A DNA stretch of 41,555 nt from UMGS1590 sp036303105 (GCA_036303105.1 JAXJBF010000110.1:1-41555); one strand, 5' to 3'; numbered from the stretch's first letter, positions 1-9,155 are shown. Notes: generated from the letters alone by a model not told the origin. Program-made: numbers and translations.

Positions 1-1521
1 ATCGGCATCGGTCATGATGATGATTTTATGATAACGGGCCTTGTTGACATCGAACTGGTCGCCAATGCCTGTGCCAATGGCCGTAATCAGGTTGCGAATT
101 TCTTCGGAAGAAAGGATGCGGTCCAGGCGCGCCTTTTCCACGTTGAGAATTTTCCCGCGCAGCGGCAGAATCGCCTGATAACGGCGATCACGGCCATCCA
201 CGGCAGAACCGCCTGCGGAATTCCCTTCGACGATGAACAGTTCGCTGAACGCTGGGTCGCTCACCGAGCAGTCGGCCAGCTTACCAGGCAGGCTAGTGCT
301 TTCGAGGGCGTTTTTGCGGCGGGTCATTTCACGGGCCTTACGCGCCGCTTCACGGGCACGCGCTGCCTTCACGGACTTGTCGACGATGCGCTTGGCTTCG
401 GTTGGATGCTCTTCAAGGTAGATGCTCACCGCTTCACCGGTGATGGTGTCGACGATGCCGCGCACCTCGCTGTTGCCGAGTTTGGTCTTGGTCTGGCCTT
501 CAAACTGTGGGTTTGGCACCTTCACAGAAATGACGGCCGTCAGCCCTTCGCGGATGTCCTCACCCTGGAGGTTGTCTTCCTTGTCCTTGAGCAGTTTCAT
601 GCGGCGGGCATACTCGTTGATGGAACGGGTCAGCGCCGTTTTGAAACCAAACTCATGGGTCCCGCCTTCGTGGGTGTGGATGTTGTTGGTGTAGCTATAA
701 ATGTTTTCGGTGTAGGAATCGGTGAACTGCATGGCCACATCAACAATGACGTCGTCCTTTTCCTTTTCGAAAATGATCACATCTTTATGCAGCGGCTTCT
801 TGTTGCGATTCAAAAACGGGATGAACTCGCTGATGCCGTTTGGATGGTAGAAGGTCTGCTCTTTTTCTTCGCCAGGGCGTTTGTCAAAGAGGGTCAGTTT
901 GATGCCCTTGTTCAGGAACGCCAGTTCCGACAAACGCTGGGAAATCACCTTGAAATCGTAGACCGTGCCTTCTTTGAAGATCTGTTCGTCCGGCTTGAAA
1001 TGAATGACCGTCCCAGTCTGCTCTTCCGGACAGGTGCCGACCACTTCCACCTCGCTGGTGATCTTACCGTAGGCATAGGTCTGGCGGTAGACCTTGCCGC
1101 CGCGGCGCACTTCGGCGCTCATTTCTTTGGACAGGGCGTTAACAACGCTCATCCCAACGCCGTGCAGACCGCCGGACACCTTGTAGCCGCCGCCGCCGAA
1201 TTTCCCGCCGGCGTGGAGCACCGTCATAACGACCTCGAGGGTCGGTTTGTGCATCTTTGGATGCATGTCCACCGGAATGCCGCGGCCTTCGTCGCGCACG
1301 GTGATCGAATTGTCTTCTTCAATGGTCACATCGATGACCTTCCCATAGCCAGCCAGGGCTTCGTCGATGGAGTTATCGACAATCTCGTTGACGAGATGAT
1401 GCAGCCCGGCGCTGTCGGTTGTGCCGATGTACATCCCCGGACGCACACGAACCGGTTCCAGTCCTTCCAGAACCTCAATCTGCTCGCCGGTGTACTTTTC
1501 TTTAACTTGCGTTTCTGACAC
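1..1521 (-). CDS. gyrB: DNA gyrase subunit B, N-terminal 507 residues (cut by window edge)
   Basis: ATPase and Toprim part of the type II topoisomerase that introduces negative supercoils. The reverse strand reads without a stop from a GTG at 1521, with AAAGGAGA seven bases upstream, to the window edge. It shows the GHKL ATP-binding motifs: NEIVDNSIDEA near residues 45-55, DEGRGIPVD, then GGLHGVGMSVVNALS. The Toprim motif EGNSAGG starts at Glu432, and the metal-binding DxD begins at MTDAD, residues 503-507, the last visible codons. About 130 C-terminal residues lie outside. gyrB usually follows recF directly; here about 12 kb of accessory genes separates them, so it has its own promoter. Identity is certain. 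The GTG start is supported by the ribosome binding site and by the typical start of the family. Confidence 0.97.
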   Translation of the reverse strand, partial: MSETQVKEKYTGEQIEVLEGLEPVRVRPGMYIGTTDSAGLHHLVNEIVDNSIDEALAGYGKVIDVTIEEDNSITVRDEGRGIPVDMHPKMHKPTLEVVMTVLHAGGKFGGGGYKVSGGLHGVGMSVVNALSKEMSAEVRRGGKVYRQTYAYGKITSEVEVVGTCPEEQTGTVIHFKPDEQIFKEGTVYDFKVISQRLSELAFLNKGIKLTLFDKRPGEEKEQTFYHPNGISEFIPFLNRNKKPLHKDVIIFEKEKDDVIVDVAMQFTDSYTENIYSYTNNIHTHEGGTHEFGFKTALTRSINEYARRMKLLKDKEDNLQGEDIREGLTAVISVKVPNPQFEGQTKTKLGNSEVRGIVDTITGEAVSIYLEEHPTEAKRIVDKSVKAARAREAARKAREMTRRKNALESTSLPGKLADCSVSDPAFSELFIVEGNSAGGSAVDGRDRRYQAILPLRGKILNVEKARLDRILSSEEIRNLITAIGTGIGDQFDVNKARYHKIIIMTDAD

Positions 1522-1553
1522 AGACAATCTCCTTTCAATGGTTCATGACAAAT

Positions 1554-1637
1554 AAAAAACGGGCCTGAAACGACCCTTTTTCATTCAAGAATATCTTTCA
1601 ACATTAAAATTATACCATAATAACGCCCTTATTTCAA
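1554..1637 (-). promoter_or_regulatory. gyrB promoter and terminator-like leader hairpin
   Basis: On the minus strand a -35 TTGAAA (1632-1637), 17-bp spacer and -10 TATAAT (1609-1614, preceded by TGG, an extended -10) face gyrB. In the leader, GGGTC (1572-1576) pairs with GGCCC (1561-1565) around a six-base loop, flanked by A5 and followed by T6. This looks like a small terminator or attenuator between promoter and start codon. The promoter is read directly from the sequence; the attenuator role is inference. Confidence 0.6.
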
Positions 1638-1810
1638 ATTTAAGGCACATTTTTCACACGAGTAATGATTTTCTATTCTACTCATCAAACAACCACCATC
1701 AGCGGCCATTTTTCATTTTATAAAAAACCATTCTTAAACAAAACGATCTTTCAATTCTACAACAGATCATTTCTCAAATAAAAGCAGAAATAATTAAATT
1801 ATCAGAATAT

Positions 1811-1865
1811 TTATAGGGGCTATAAACAACTGAGGATTCCGCAATACATTTATCGAAACTATAAT
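1811..1865 (+). promoter_or_regulatory. Candidate LysR-type operator and -10 box for the esterase operon
   Basis: A perfect dyad TTATAGGGGCTATAA (1811-1825) contains the T-N11-A form typical of LysR-family sites. It lies about 35 bp upstream of a -10 TATAAT (1860-1865); no good -35 is visible, as expected for an activated promoter. The rest of the 1522-1899 gap is AT-rich, and I see no gene in it. The assignment to the LysR regulator encoded at 5995 is inference. Confidence 0.4.
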
Positions 1866-1899
1866 AAAAACTAAGTTATAGATTGAAGGATGTGAAAAA

Positions 1900-2877
1900 A
1901 TGGACCCACAAAAACACAATCTATTCGACATGATGGACAAAGAGATGCAAAAAGTTCTGGAAATCCAAAACAAACGATTGGAAAATGCTTTTCTAACAGA
2001 CACATCTATAGAATCAATGAGAAAAGCTTACAATGAAGAACGCGCCTATTGGAATGACGATGAACCAGAAATGGCTAATATTCAAGATATAGATTATATA
2101 GGACCACACGGAAAAATTAAATTAAGAGTCTATCAACCATTTACCGCAAAAACACCATTACAACAAGACATTATTCTCTTTCTTCACGGTGGTGGTTTTG
2201 TTGTTGGAAACTGCAACACGCATGATAAAATCATGCGAATACTTGCTGATCTAGGCCAATGCCTTGTTATAGGTGTTGAATATCATCTTGCACCAGAATG
2301 CACATTTCCGATCCAAATTGAAGAGTGTGCAGAAGTCTTATATGATATCATGCATCAAAATTGGAAGTTTCCATTTACATGCGCGGGTCCCATCCATGTA
2401 TGTGGCGATTCTGCTGGAGCTCATCTTGCTATGGTCAGCTATTTGTATTTAAAAAATAAAGCTGTTCAGTGTGAACGCATCAAAACGCTCATTCTTTATT
2501 ACGGCTATTTTGGACTAAAAGATTCTATTTCTCGTCGACTTTTTGGGTCTGAATTAGATGGAATGAGAAAAGAAGATCTGGAATTCTACGAGAAAATATA
2601 TCTTGGTAACATCACTGAATCAAACGCTCTTTATAAACAATACATAGATCTTTTTAATCAGCCTTTTCCAAATGATATGGCAAATGTTTTTCTTGGTGCT
2701 TGCGAACTGGATCCCTTGCTGGATGATTCAAAACTTATGTATGAACTTTTAAAAGATAATACAACCTGTGAACTTGCTATTTATCCTGGGACACTCCACG
2801 GCTTTCTACATTATTCAAGTGAAATGGTACTTGCTAAAAAAGCTTTGCAGCATGGCATTCATTTCGCTTTGAGATAA
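1900..2877 (+). CDS. Alpha/beta hydrolase, hormone-sensitive-lipase family esterase
   Basis: A 325-residue cytoplasmic carboxylesterase of the HSL/acetyl-esterase (Aes-like) family. The oxyanion-hole motif HGGGF is at 96-100, the nucleophile motif GDSAG at 169-173 (Ser171), the acid probably Asp271 in DPLLDD, and the base His300 in LHGF. No signal peptide is seen. It is the first gene of an AT-rich plus-strand cassette with an MFS transporter (37 bp downstream) and an amidohydrolase, so it may cleave an ester or ester-like bond in an imported compound. The ATG is preceded by GAAGGATGTG. The substrate cannot be told. Family assignment is firm because all three catalytic elements are in place. 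Confidence 0.88.
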   Translation: MDPQKHNLFDMMDKEMQKVLEIQNKRLENAFLTDTSIESMRKAYNEERAYWNDDEPEMANIQDIDYIGPHGKIKLRVYQPFTAKTPLQQDIILFLHGGGFVVGNCNTHDKIMRILADLGQCLVIGVEYHLAPECTFPIQIEECAEVLYDIMHQNWKFPFTCAGPIHVCGDSAGAHLAMVSYLYLKNKAVQCERIKTLILYYGYFGLKDSISRRLFGSELDGMRKEDLEFYEKIYLGNITESNALYKQYIDLFNQPFPNDMANVFLGACELDPLLDDSKLMYELLKDNTTCELAIYPGTLHGFLHYSSEMVLAKKALQHGIHFALR

Positions 2878-2913
2878 GTTAAAAGATGCAATAACAAAAA
2901 AGGAGGAAGTATC

Positions 2914-4164
2914 ATGTCTGTTCAAAAAATTGGAAACTCGTTGCCTAAAAAGAAAGTTTACTATTCATTTGTCGTCCTTTATCTAATGTTTATGGTCGAT
3001 TTTATGACCAGAACTGGTGTTAATTCACTCGTTCCACTTATTCAAGAAGATTTAGGTCTAACTGATGTTCAAGTTGGGATGCTCAGCAGTGTGGTAATGA
3101 TCGGTATGGTTATTTTTGTATTACCTGTTACCTTTTTTGCCGATCGTATTTCACGAAAGAAAACCGTTATTGTACTTTCTATTTTCTGGGGTATCGCTGT
3201 TTTAGTATCCTCACAAACAACAAGTTATGAAACGTTATTATTAACTCGTTTCTTTGTTGGGGTTGGTTGTTCCGGATTTGCTGCTGTTTCTACCTCTATG
3301 ATCAGTGGATGGTTTTCTGAAGAACAACGCGGGAAAGCATTATCCATCTATGATACAGCAATGGATGTAGGCGCAGCATTTGCAGCAGCTGCCTGTGGGA
3401 TGATTGCTGGATTGATGGGATGGCAAACCACACTTTTATTTGTTGGTATTTTAAGCTTGATTATTACTGTCTTTTCATTCTTTATTCCAGATGAAAAACG
3501 TCATGTCAAAAAAGACGAAACCAAAGCAAAATCAGATGTTAACCTCACTGCTGCATTAAAAGCTGTTTTCGCAAATAAACCATTGCTGGCTGTCAGTCTT
3601 GGTGCTGCATTCAACAATTTCCTTTACTGTGCAACCTTTGGTTGGATCAACATGTACATGGTTCGTGATATGGGCTACTCTGTTGGTTTAGCTGGTTCAA
3701 TCGCAGGGGCAATTTCTTTAGTTGGCGTTTTAGGATATCCAATTGGTGGGGTTATCTTAGACAAATGGTACAAACACGATATTCGCAGCCGTGCTTGGCT
3801 TCCTGCTATTAGCGCAGTTCTTTCTGGCATTTGCAATGTCATTGCTGTCTATTTTCAGTGCATTCCATTCCTATTCATTGGTTACGTTATCGTTACGATC
3901 GCAGCTGCAGCTCCTCATATTTGCACACAAGAATTGGTTGAAGAACATTTCCGCTCTACCTCTTATGGCATGTATGTTATTTTCATCCAGGCTTTTGGTG
4001 CTGTAGGCCCTACACTTGCTGGTTCTTTATCTGAAGCAACCAACTTAATGACCTCTCTAATTCTGATCCAAATTGCAGGCGTACTTGCAGGTATCATGTT
4101 CGCCATTGCTGGAAAAATGTATATTCCAACATACAAAAAAGTAAAAGAAGCTGAAAATAAATAA
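2914..4164 (+). CDS. MFS transporter
   Basis: A 416-residue major facilitator superfamily permease with about 12 hydrophobic segments and the loop 2-3 signature around DRISRKK (near residue 80). The centre has a charged cytoplasmic loop (HVKKDETKAKSD, near 195-205) between the two six-helix halves. An AAAAAGGAGGAAGT ribosome binding site precedes the ATG. It sits between an esterase and an amidohydrolase on the same strand, 37 bp and 58 bp away, so it most likely imports the compound those enzymes process (inference). Its subfamily resembles anion/organic-acid symporters in general form, but I cannot assign a substrate. Base composition is AT-rich like its neighbours. Confidence 0.88.
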   Translation: MSVQKIGNSLPKKKVYYSFVVLYLMFMVDFMTRTGVNSLVPLIQEDLGLTDVQVGMLSSVVMIGMVIFVLPVTFFADRISRKKTVIVLSIFWGIAVLVSSQTTSYETLLLTRFFVGVGCSGFAAVSTSMISGWFSEEQRGKALSIYDTAMDVGAAFAAAACGMIAGLMGWQTTLLFVGILSLIITVFSFFIPDEKRHVKKDETKAKSDVNLTAALKAVFANKPLLAVSLGAAFNNFLYCATFGWINMYMVRDMGYSVGLAGSIAGAISLVGVLGYPIGGVILDKWYKHDIRSRAWLPAISAVLSGICNVIAVYFQCIPFLFIGYVIVTIAAAAPHICTQELVEEHFRSTSYGMYVIFIQAFGAVGPTLAGSLSEATNLMTSLILIQIAGVLAGIMFAIAGKMYIPTYKKVKEAENK

Positions 4165-4222
4165 CCATTCTAAAAAAATTCAACCAGTTTTCATACGTCG
4201 ATTCATAAAGGGGATCTTAACA

Positions 4223-5857
4223 ATGACAAAAAAAGTCTATCAAAACGGAACAATCCTAACAATGGACGAAAAGAATGCTGTTGCTGAAATACTAGTGGAA
4301 GAAAATGGAGAAATACTCTACGTTGGTACTATAAAAGGCTGCCCAATAGAATTATCAGATTGTGATATAAAAGATCTAGAAGGAAGAACTCTAATGCCAG
4401 GATTCATGGAAGTGCACGGTCATATTCTTCAATATGCAGAATATCGACTATATGTAGACATTACTGAAGAAGCTGGCGTAAACTCCATTGAAAAGCTACA
4501 AGATAAGCTAACAAATTATCTCCAAGAACATTCACTTTCTAAAAATCGCTGGGTAATTGGAAATGGCTACGACAATGCCCTATTTCCTGGAGGGCGTCAT
4601 CCAAACAAATTCGATTTAGATAAGGTCTCAACAGATATTCCTATTATTGTACTCCATATCTCTGGGCACGTTGGCAGTGCAAACTCAAAAGCACTTGAAT
4701 TACTTGGTTATTATGATGGTTGCGAAGATCCACACATGGGACATTTGCAACGTTTGGATGATGGATCTTCTATAAACGGTGTATTAGAAGGTGGTGCTAT
4801 ATACAACGAAGATGTTGTTGCTTGTTTCGGAAAGCCTAGTATTGAAGAAATCGCTGAAAGTTTTATTGAGGTTCAACGTGAATATGCCAGCTATGGTATA
4901 ACAACAGCAACAGAAGCATGGTACACAGAAGATTACAAAAAAATTATTGACTATATGCAAGAGAAACAACTATCAAATCTTCTTGATATCATTGCTTACC
5001 CTTATCTTTACTTTGCAGACCAATGCTTCTCTGATTATCAAGCACAACCAACAAAATACATTTCTGGATTCCGATGCGCTGGAGCTAAATATTCTATGGA
5101 TGGTTCTCCTCAAGCTAAAACAGCATGGTTAAGTGAACCTTATTATGTCATTCCAGAAGGAAAACCAGAACATTACTGTGGCGATGCATTACGTACTGAT
5201 GAAGAGGCCATTGAATTTTTTGATCATTGTATAAAAAATGGGTATTCTGTTCATGTCCATTGCAATGGAGATGCTGCCTCTGAACAATTTATTCGAACTT
5301 ACAAAGCGGCAATTGAAAAAAATGCCACATCCAATTATCAATCACTACGCCCATGTATGATTCACTGCCAAACTGTTCGTAGCGATCAAATTGAACGAAT
5401 GAAAGAATTAGGTATTCTCGCCTCTGTTTTCTGTGATCATATTTATTACTGGGGCGACTGGCATTATGAATCTGTACTAGGACCAACACGTGCTAATCGA
5501 ATCAGTCCACTCAGAGAAATTGCTGACGCCGGTATTAATTATACACTCCATCAAGACCCGCCAATTTGTAAACCAAATATGATTTTTTCAGTACATAATG
5601 CTGTCAATCGAACAACCAAAGGTGGACGTTTACTGGGCGAAGAACAAAAACTTCATGTCAATGAAGCTTTAAAAGGAATCACACTCAATGGAGCTTACCA
5701 ATGCTTTGAAGAAGATAAAAAAGGAAGTCTAAAACCAGGAAAATCAGCTGATTTGGTCATTTTAGATAAAAATCCATTATCTGTAGATAGCAAAGATATA
5801 AAAAATATTAAAGTACTAGAAACCATAAAAAATGGAAAAACCATTTATTTTGTTTAA
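4223..5857 (+). CDS. YtcJ-like metal-dependent amidohydrolase
   Basis: A 544-residue amidohydrolase-superfamily enzyme (amidohydro_3, YtcJ type) that hydrolyses a C-N bond with one or two metal ions. The first metal motif is HGH (His65, His67) in PGFMEVHGH. Further candidate ligands are His344/His346 in VHVHCNGD, His381 in MIHCQ, and an HQDPP segment at 443-447. The C terminus has the composite-domain strand KGSLKPGKSADLVILD typical of the family. It is the last structural gene of the cassette and is followed by a strong terminator. The substrate is unknown; with an esterase and a permease upstream, catabolism of an acylated or amide compound is likely (inference). Confidence 0.85.
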   Translation: MTKKVYQNGTILTMDEKNAVAEILVEENGEILYVGTIKGCPIELSDCDIKDLEGRTLMPGFMEVHGHILQYAEYRLYVDITEEAGVNSIEKLQDKLTNYLQEHSLSKNRWVIGNGYDNALFPGGRHPNKFDLDKVSTDIPIIVLHISGHVGSANSKALELLGYYDGCEDPHMGHLQRLDDGSSINGVLEGGAIYNEDVVACFGKPSIEEIAESFIEVQREYASYGITTATEAWYTEDYKKIIDYMQEKQLSNLLDIIAYPYLYFADQCFSDYQAQPTKYISGFRCAGAKYSMDGSPQAKTAWLSEPYYVIPEGKPEHYCGDALRTDEEAIEFFDHCIKNGYSVHVHCNGDAASEQFIRTYKAAIEKNATSNYQSLRPCMIHCQTVRSDQIERMKELGILASVFCDHIYYWGDWHYESVLGPTRANRISPLREIADAGINYTLHQDPPICKPNMIFSVHNAVNRTTKGGRLLGEEQKLHVNEALKGITLNGAYQCFEEDKKGSLKPGKSADLVILDKNPLSVDSKDIKNIKVLETIKNGKTIYFV

Positions 5858-5880
5858 AAAATATTGATTTTTATTCTAAA

Positions 5881-5923
5881 AACCCAAACAATTATCTATG
5901 ATATGACAATTGTTTGGGTTTTT
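5881..5923 (+). terminator. Intrinsic terminator after the amidohydrolase
   Basis: Perfect 13-bp arms, AACCCAAACAATT (5881-5893) and AATTGTTTGGGTT (5908-5920), with a 14-base loop and a following T-run. It separates the esterase-MFS-amidohydrolase operon from the LysR gene. Confidence 0.9.
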
Positions 5924-5994
5924 AATTTGTCAACACTATACCACTCATTGTCTATAATTTATTCTATAATCTCCAAAAAAGGGTGGTGGAAAAC

Positions 5995-6903
5995 ATGAAA
6001 TTAGAACAACTTCATTATTTTAGAGAAGTTTGCAAATATGGAACCATGAGCGTTGCAGCAGAAAAAAATTATATATCACAACCCGCTTTAAGTGCATCTA
6101 TTTCTAAATTAGAAAAAGAACTCGGTATCACACTTTTAGTAAGGCAAAGCAAAGGTGTCAAGCCTACTAAAGAAGGTGCCATGATACTAGAAAAAATTAA
6201 TACCATTTTCGAAAGTATTGACGAAATAGAGCAAATTGCAAAGAAAAAAATCCATTCGTTAGAAATTACACTAGCAGCAACGCAGTCAATCTGCGACGCC
6301 TTTCTTCCCTTTGTTTTACACCAACTCAATACAGACAACGCCCCCTTTTCATTATCCTTACATGTCTTAGAGAATCATGTCATTTACCAAAGAGTAACTA
6401 CAGGAAATGCTCATTTTGGAATTGTTGCCTATGAACCTAATCTTATGAACAGCAATCTTCAATTCCATTCTCTATTTTCAGATGAATACCTGCTTTACGT
6501 TGGTCCAAAATCTCCCCTCTGGCAACAACAACAAGTAACATTAGAAGAATTCTATGAACAGCCCTACATTGCATATGGTGATGAATTTTTAGATGTACGA
6601 GCAGAATGGAATGAAGATTTATTCTCACTTAAACGTCCTAATATTTCCTTACGCATTAATAATACCAATGCTATTCGAAACATGATTCTACATGAAAATT
6701 ACGTCGCTTTCTTTCCAAAATTCAGCGCCTTCTCTGATTACTATGTAACCAATGGATATATCAAGGCTCTTCCTATTGAAAATACAATACTCCCTGTTCA
6801 TTATGGATGTATTGAAAGTACCCATTATAAACGATCCAATGAAGAACGTGCTTTTATCAAATACTTAAAGCGAAGCGTTCAAGAGCTCAATTTTACAATT
6901 TAA
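5995..6903 (+). CDS. LysR-family transcriptional regulator
   Basis: A 302-residue LTTR: winged HTH at residues 1-60 (MKLEQLHYFREVCKYGTMS start, then SQPALSASISKLEKELG as the recognition helix), followed by a periplasmic-binding-protein-like effector domain. I chose ATG 5995 because AGGGTGG lies about eight bases upstream and the family starts just before this motif; a GTG at 5983 is also in frame. The gene follows the esterase-MFS-amidohydrolase operon on the same strand behind a terminator, so it has its own promoter (two TATAAT-like boxes at 5953 and 5965). It is the natural candidate regulator of that operon (inference). AT-rich like its neighbours. Confidence 0.92.
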   Translation: MKLEQLHYFREVCKYGTMSVAAEKNYISQPALSASISKLEKELGITLLVRQSKGVKPTKEGAMILEKINTIFESIDEIEQIAKKKIHSLEITLAATQSICDAFLPFVLHQLNTDNAPFSLSLHVLENHVIYQRVTTGNAHFGIVAYEPNLMNSNLQFHSLFSDEYLLYVGPKSPLWQQQQVTLEEFYEQPYIAYGDEFLDVRAEWNEDLFSLKRPNISLRINNTNAIRNMILHENYVAFFPKFSAFSDYYVTNGYIKALPIENTILPVHYGCIESTHYKRSNEERAFIKYLKRSVQELNFTI

Positions 6904-6907
6904 ACAC

Positions 6908-6945
6908 AAAAAAGGCAGCAGGCCATTGTCGCCTGCTGCCTTTTT
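6908..6945. terminator. Bidirectional terminator between convergent genes
   Basis: Perfect 10-bp arms GGCAGCAGGC (6914-6923) and GCCTGCTGCC (6931-6940), a 7-base loop, A-run on the left and T-run on the right. It serves the LysR gene on the plus strand and the membrane-protein operon on the minus strand. Confidence 0.92.
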
Positions 6946-6964
6946 GTTTGCTTGCTGGAAACCG

Positions 6965-7318
6965 TCAATCAAACGGCCACTTTTTCATTTTCTCCTTGTC
7001 GACGACCTTGTCCACAGAGTGTCGGCCAAAGAACCAGAGGATGGCCGCCCCAATGAATAAAACAACCATTGTTTTCACAAGCGACCAGGCAAAAAGATCG
7101 GACAGCACCACCACCACGCTGCACCAAAGAACCACAGCCACACACAACGCCAGTGCCTTTCGCACCGCTTTTGGGGTAGCTGATGCTTTGCGACAGCGAA
7201 ACATTCGCGGCCACACAAAGAGAAAACAAATCAGGCCCGACGTGACAGCAATGAGCAGATCCCACCAGTCAATCGTTCCTGGCATCGCTCCCAGCAAGGT
7301 CATAACTGGATCACTCAT
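6965..7318 (-). CDS. Small membrane protein of unknown function (117 aa)
   Basis: I do not recognise this protein. It has a short N terminus (GAMPGTIDWWD) and three hydrophobic segments: about 17-34 (LLIAVTSGLICFLFVWP), 52-72 (ALALCVAVVLWCSVVVVL) and 80-97 (VKTMVVLFIGAAILWFF). The tail KVVDKEKMKKWPFD is charged. ATG 7318 is preferred over ATG 7324 because GGAGG is then about nine bases upstream. It is the third gene of an operon led by the secreted copper-amine-oxidase-N-domain protein, 31 bp after the 63-residue gene, and ends just before the convergent terminator. The operon promoter carries LytTR-type repeats, so it may be part of a two-component regulon. Confidence 0.65.
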   Translation of the reverse strand: MSDPVMTLLGAMPGTIDWWDLLIAVTSGLICFLFVWPRMFRCRKASATPKAVRKALALCVAVVLWCSVVVVLSDLFAWSLVKTMVVLFIGAAILWFFGRHSVDKVVDKEKMKKWPFD

Positions 7319-7349
7319 CCTCATGCACCTCCCTTGTCACAGAGAATCG

Positions 7350-7541
7350 CTACTGAATAAACAGCAGATACACAAACAGGCAGGCCGTGATCACCCAAAG
7401 AACCACGCTCACTACATACACACGCCGGCTCGATTTTTTGCCTTTCTTCGCTAAAAATTGCGAAGCAAAATAGCAGATAAAATACACCTGCAGCAGCGTC
7501 AGCGCAATCAGCGATAAATTCCAGGAACCGTCCAACATCAT
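7350..7541 (-). CDS. Small two-helix membrane protein (63 aa)
   Basis: Not recognised. Two hydrophobic helices (LSLIALTLLQVYFICYFASQ and VYVVSVVLWVITACLFVYLL) are joined by a basic loop AKKGKKSSRR, which by the positive-inside rule should face the cytoplasm. GAGGTG just upstream fits ATG 7541 (or 7538); an in-frame GTG at 7547 is too close to the ribosome binding site. It begins 15 bp after the stop of the secreted protein at 7557, which indicates co-transcription and perhaps a membrane partner for it (inference). Confidence 0.6.
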   Translation of the reverse strand: MMLDGSWNLSLIALTLLQVYFICYFASQFLAKKGKKSSRRVYVVSVVLWVITACLFVYLLFIQ

Positions 7542-7556
7542 AATCACCTCATGTTG

Positions 7557-9155
7557 TTACTCACTGTTCATTGGCCATTCAAACTTAATCGGCACATAGC
7601 TATCACTGAGAACGCCATCTGTCATGGTCTGCTGCGCCGTCATGCATGAACCCAGGTCAGAAACAGGATGAATCGTTCTGATCACAGTCTCCCCTTCTTC
7701 AAGCATCCCATACGAGCTGAATAGCAGGGGGCCATTGTTGTCGTTGGCGGTATCGTACACCATGCCTGTTTTCAAATCAACGATCGGCATGTGATATCCG
7801 CTGCCATCATTAACGCTCACCGTCATATGACGCGCATCCAACGCAATTGGCATATTGATGACACGTTTTTCACCGATGAGCGCCAGATGATTGTCCACTT
7901 TGAAGGACCAGACTTCTTTTTCCAGGTCATAGACCCACAGCTCGGTGCTGATCACATTCCCAAGATGGTCCAAATCGGGCATGAAATTGTTGCCTTCTGG
8001 TTTCATGCGAACGATCAAAGTGTCGCCAATCACATGCGGACTCAGCAGATTGTAACCTTGCGACAAATTATCGACGCTGCCGTCTGACAGATGCATCCGC
8101 TTCAATGTTCCATACTGACGCATGCCTTCCATGAGGTGGCTCCGCGTCCAAAAAGCGTCCTCATCGCCCAGCTCCACTTCCAGCGTTTCATTCGACGTGA
8201 CAGAAATGCTGTCGAGCACCGTCGTTTTGCCGGTATCATGCTGATAGAGGCGCGCTTCGATCTGATCACTGTCCTTATCGCCGCGCAGCCAAATGATGTT
8301 GCCATTCTTAAAGCTGCAATTTCCCAGCACATCGTCGGACGGCAGTGCTTTGTAAGAACCACTGTCCACACAAACAGGCGCTGCACCGTCTCTGCGCTCC
8401 TGAATATAGAGGTACCACTGCGGATCACCAGCCATCAAAATCGCTGGATCTGGCTTCTCGATCCAATAAAGATAGTCGTCCTCGACCGCATAGCTTCCGC
8501 TATCCAGCACGTTTCCCTCATGCTGCGGTGCGATCAGCACCTTGCTGCCCAACCGAACAGCTGCCAAATGATCTTCATTGGTTCTTTGCTCTATCATCAT
8601 TCCTTTGGACGTCTCATAGATTGGCACCTCGTTTTCATCTGGCACGATACCTGAATTCATAGGAATGTCATAGCGCATCGGCGCTTCGGCAAGCTGCGCC
8701 TGCGGAAGCTTCAGCTGATCGTTGTAGTCAAACCGTGCAAAGACGACCTGCTCGCTGCCATCCCAGGCAACCTCTCCAAACCACTCCATCAACGGGCGCA
8801 GCGGCACATACAAGGTGCTGTCGATATCTTTCGCCGCTGCTGCCATCTGTTTTTCGTCGCCATTCAGCCGCAGCACTTTTGAACCAACCGCCCCTTCCAG
8901 CGTAAAATCTTTGTACGCGTTGGTCATGGTAAAACGCGCGTCCTCCTTGTCCAGCGTCAAAAACATCTCGTCCTGCAGGAACGCTTCCGACACCCATGTC
9001 GTGCCATCCTGCAAGAGCACTTTTCCTGATGATTCAATGGTTAAGTCTTCACCGTTCACATTCAGTATCGCCGCTTCAGCCATTGTCGGCACACTCATCC
9101 ATCCTGCCAGCACCAATCCTACAATCAACACACAATAACGCCACATCTTTTTCAT
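7557..9155 (-). CDS. Secreted protein with copper amine oxidase N-terminal (stalk) domain
   Basis: A 532-residue exported protein. Residues 1-29 form a signal peptide (MKKMWRY basic start, hydrophobic core, then MAEAA). Residues about 30-140 form a copper-amine-oxidase N-terminal-like domain, with the characteristic strand-turn STLYVPLRPLMEWFG followed by VAWDGSEQVV; this domain is common in Bacillota surface proteins and is not an oxidase. The remaining 390 residues contain repeated short beta-strand patterns (LYIQERRDG, IIWLRGDKDSD, AFWTRSHLMEG), suggesting a propeller-like fold (inference). ATG 9155 is chosen because AAAGGAGG lies just upstream and it begins the signal peptide; an upstream in-frame ATG at 9242 falls before the promoter. 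It leads a three-gene operon with two small membrane proteins. Confidence 0.82.
   Translation of the reverse strand: MKKMWRYCVLIVGLVLAGWMSVPTMAEAAILNVNGEDLTIESSGKVLLQDGTTWVSEAFLQDEMFLTLDKEDARFTMTNAYKDFTLEGAVGSKVLRLNGDEKQMAAAAKDIDSTLYVPLRPLMEWFGEVAWDGSEQVVFARFDYNDQLKLPQAQLAEAPMRYDIPMNSGIVPDENEVPIYETSKGMMIEQRTNEDHLAAVRLGSKVLIAPQHEGNVLDSGSYAVEDDYLYWIEKPDPAILMAGDPQWYLYIQERRDGAAPVCVDSGSYKALPSDDVLGNCSFKNGNIIWLRGDKDSDQIEARLYQHDTGKTTVLDSISVTSNETLEVELGDEDAFWTRSHLMEGMRQYGTLKRMHLSDGSVDNLSQGYNLLSPHVIGDTLIVRMKPEGNNFMPDLDHLGNVISTELWVYDLEKEVWSFKVDNHLALIGEKRVINMPIALDARHMTVSVNDGSGYHMPIVDLKTGMVYDTANDNNGPLLFSSYGMLEEGETVIRTIHPVSDLGSCMTAQQTMTDGVLSDSYVPIKFEWPMNSE

Noticed and set aside
28..1518. Long plus-strand open frame opposite gyrB
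   Set aside because: It is the antisense shadow of gyrB, whose reverse-strand translation contains all the gyrase motifs; the plus-strand product has no family features.
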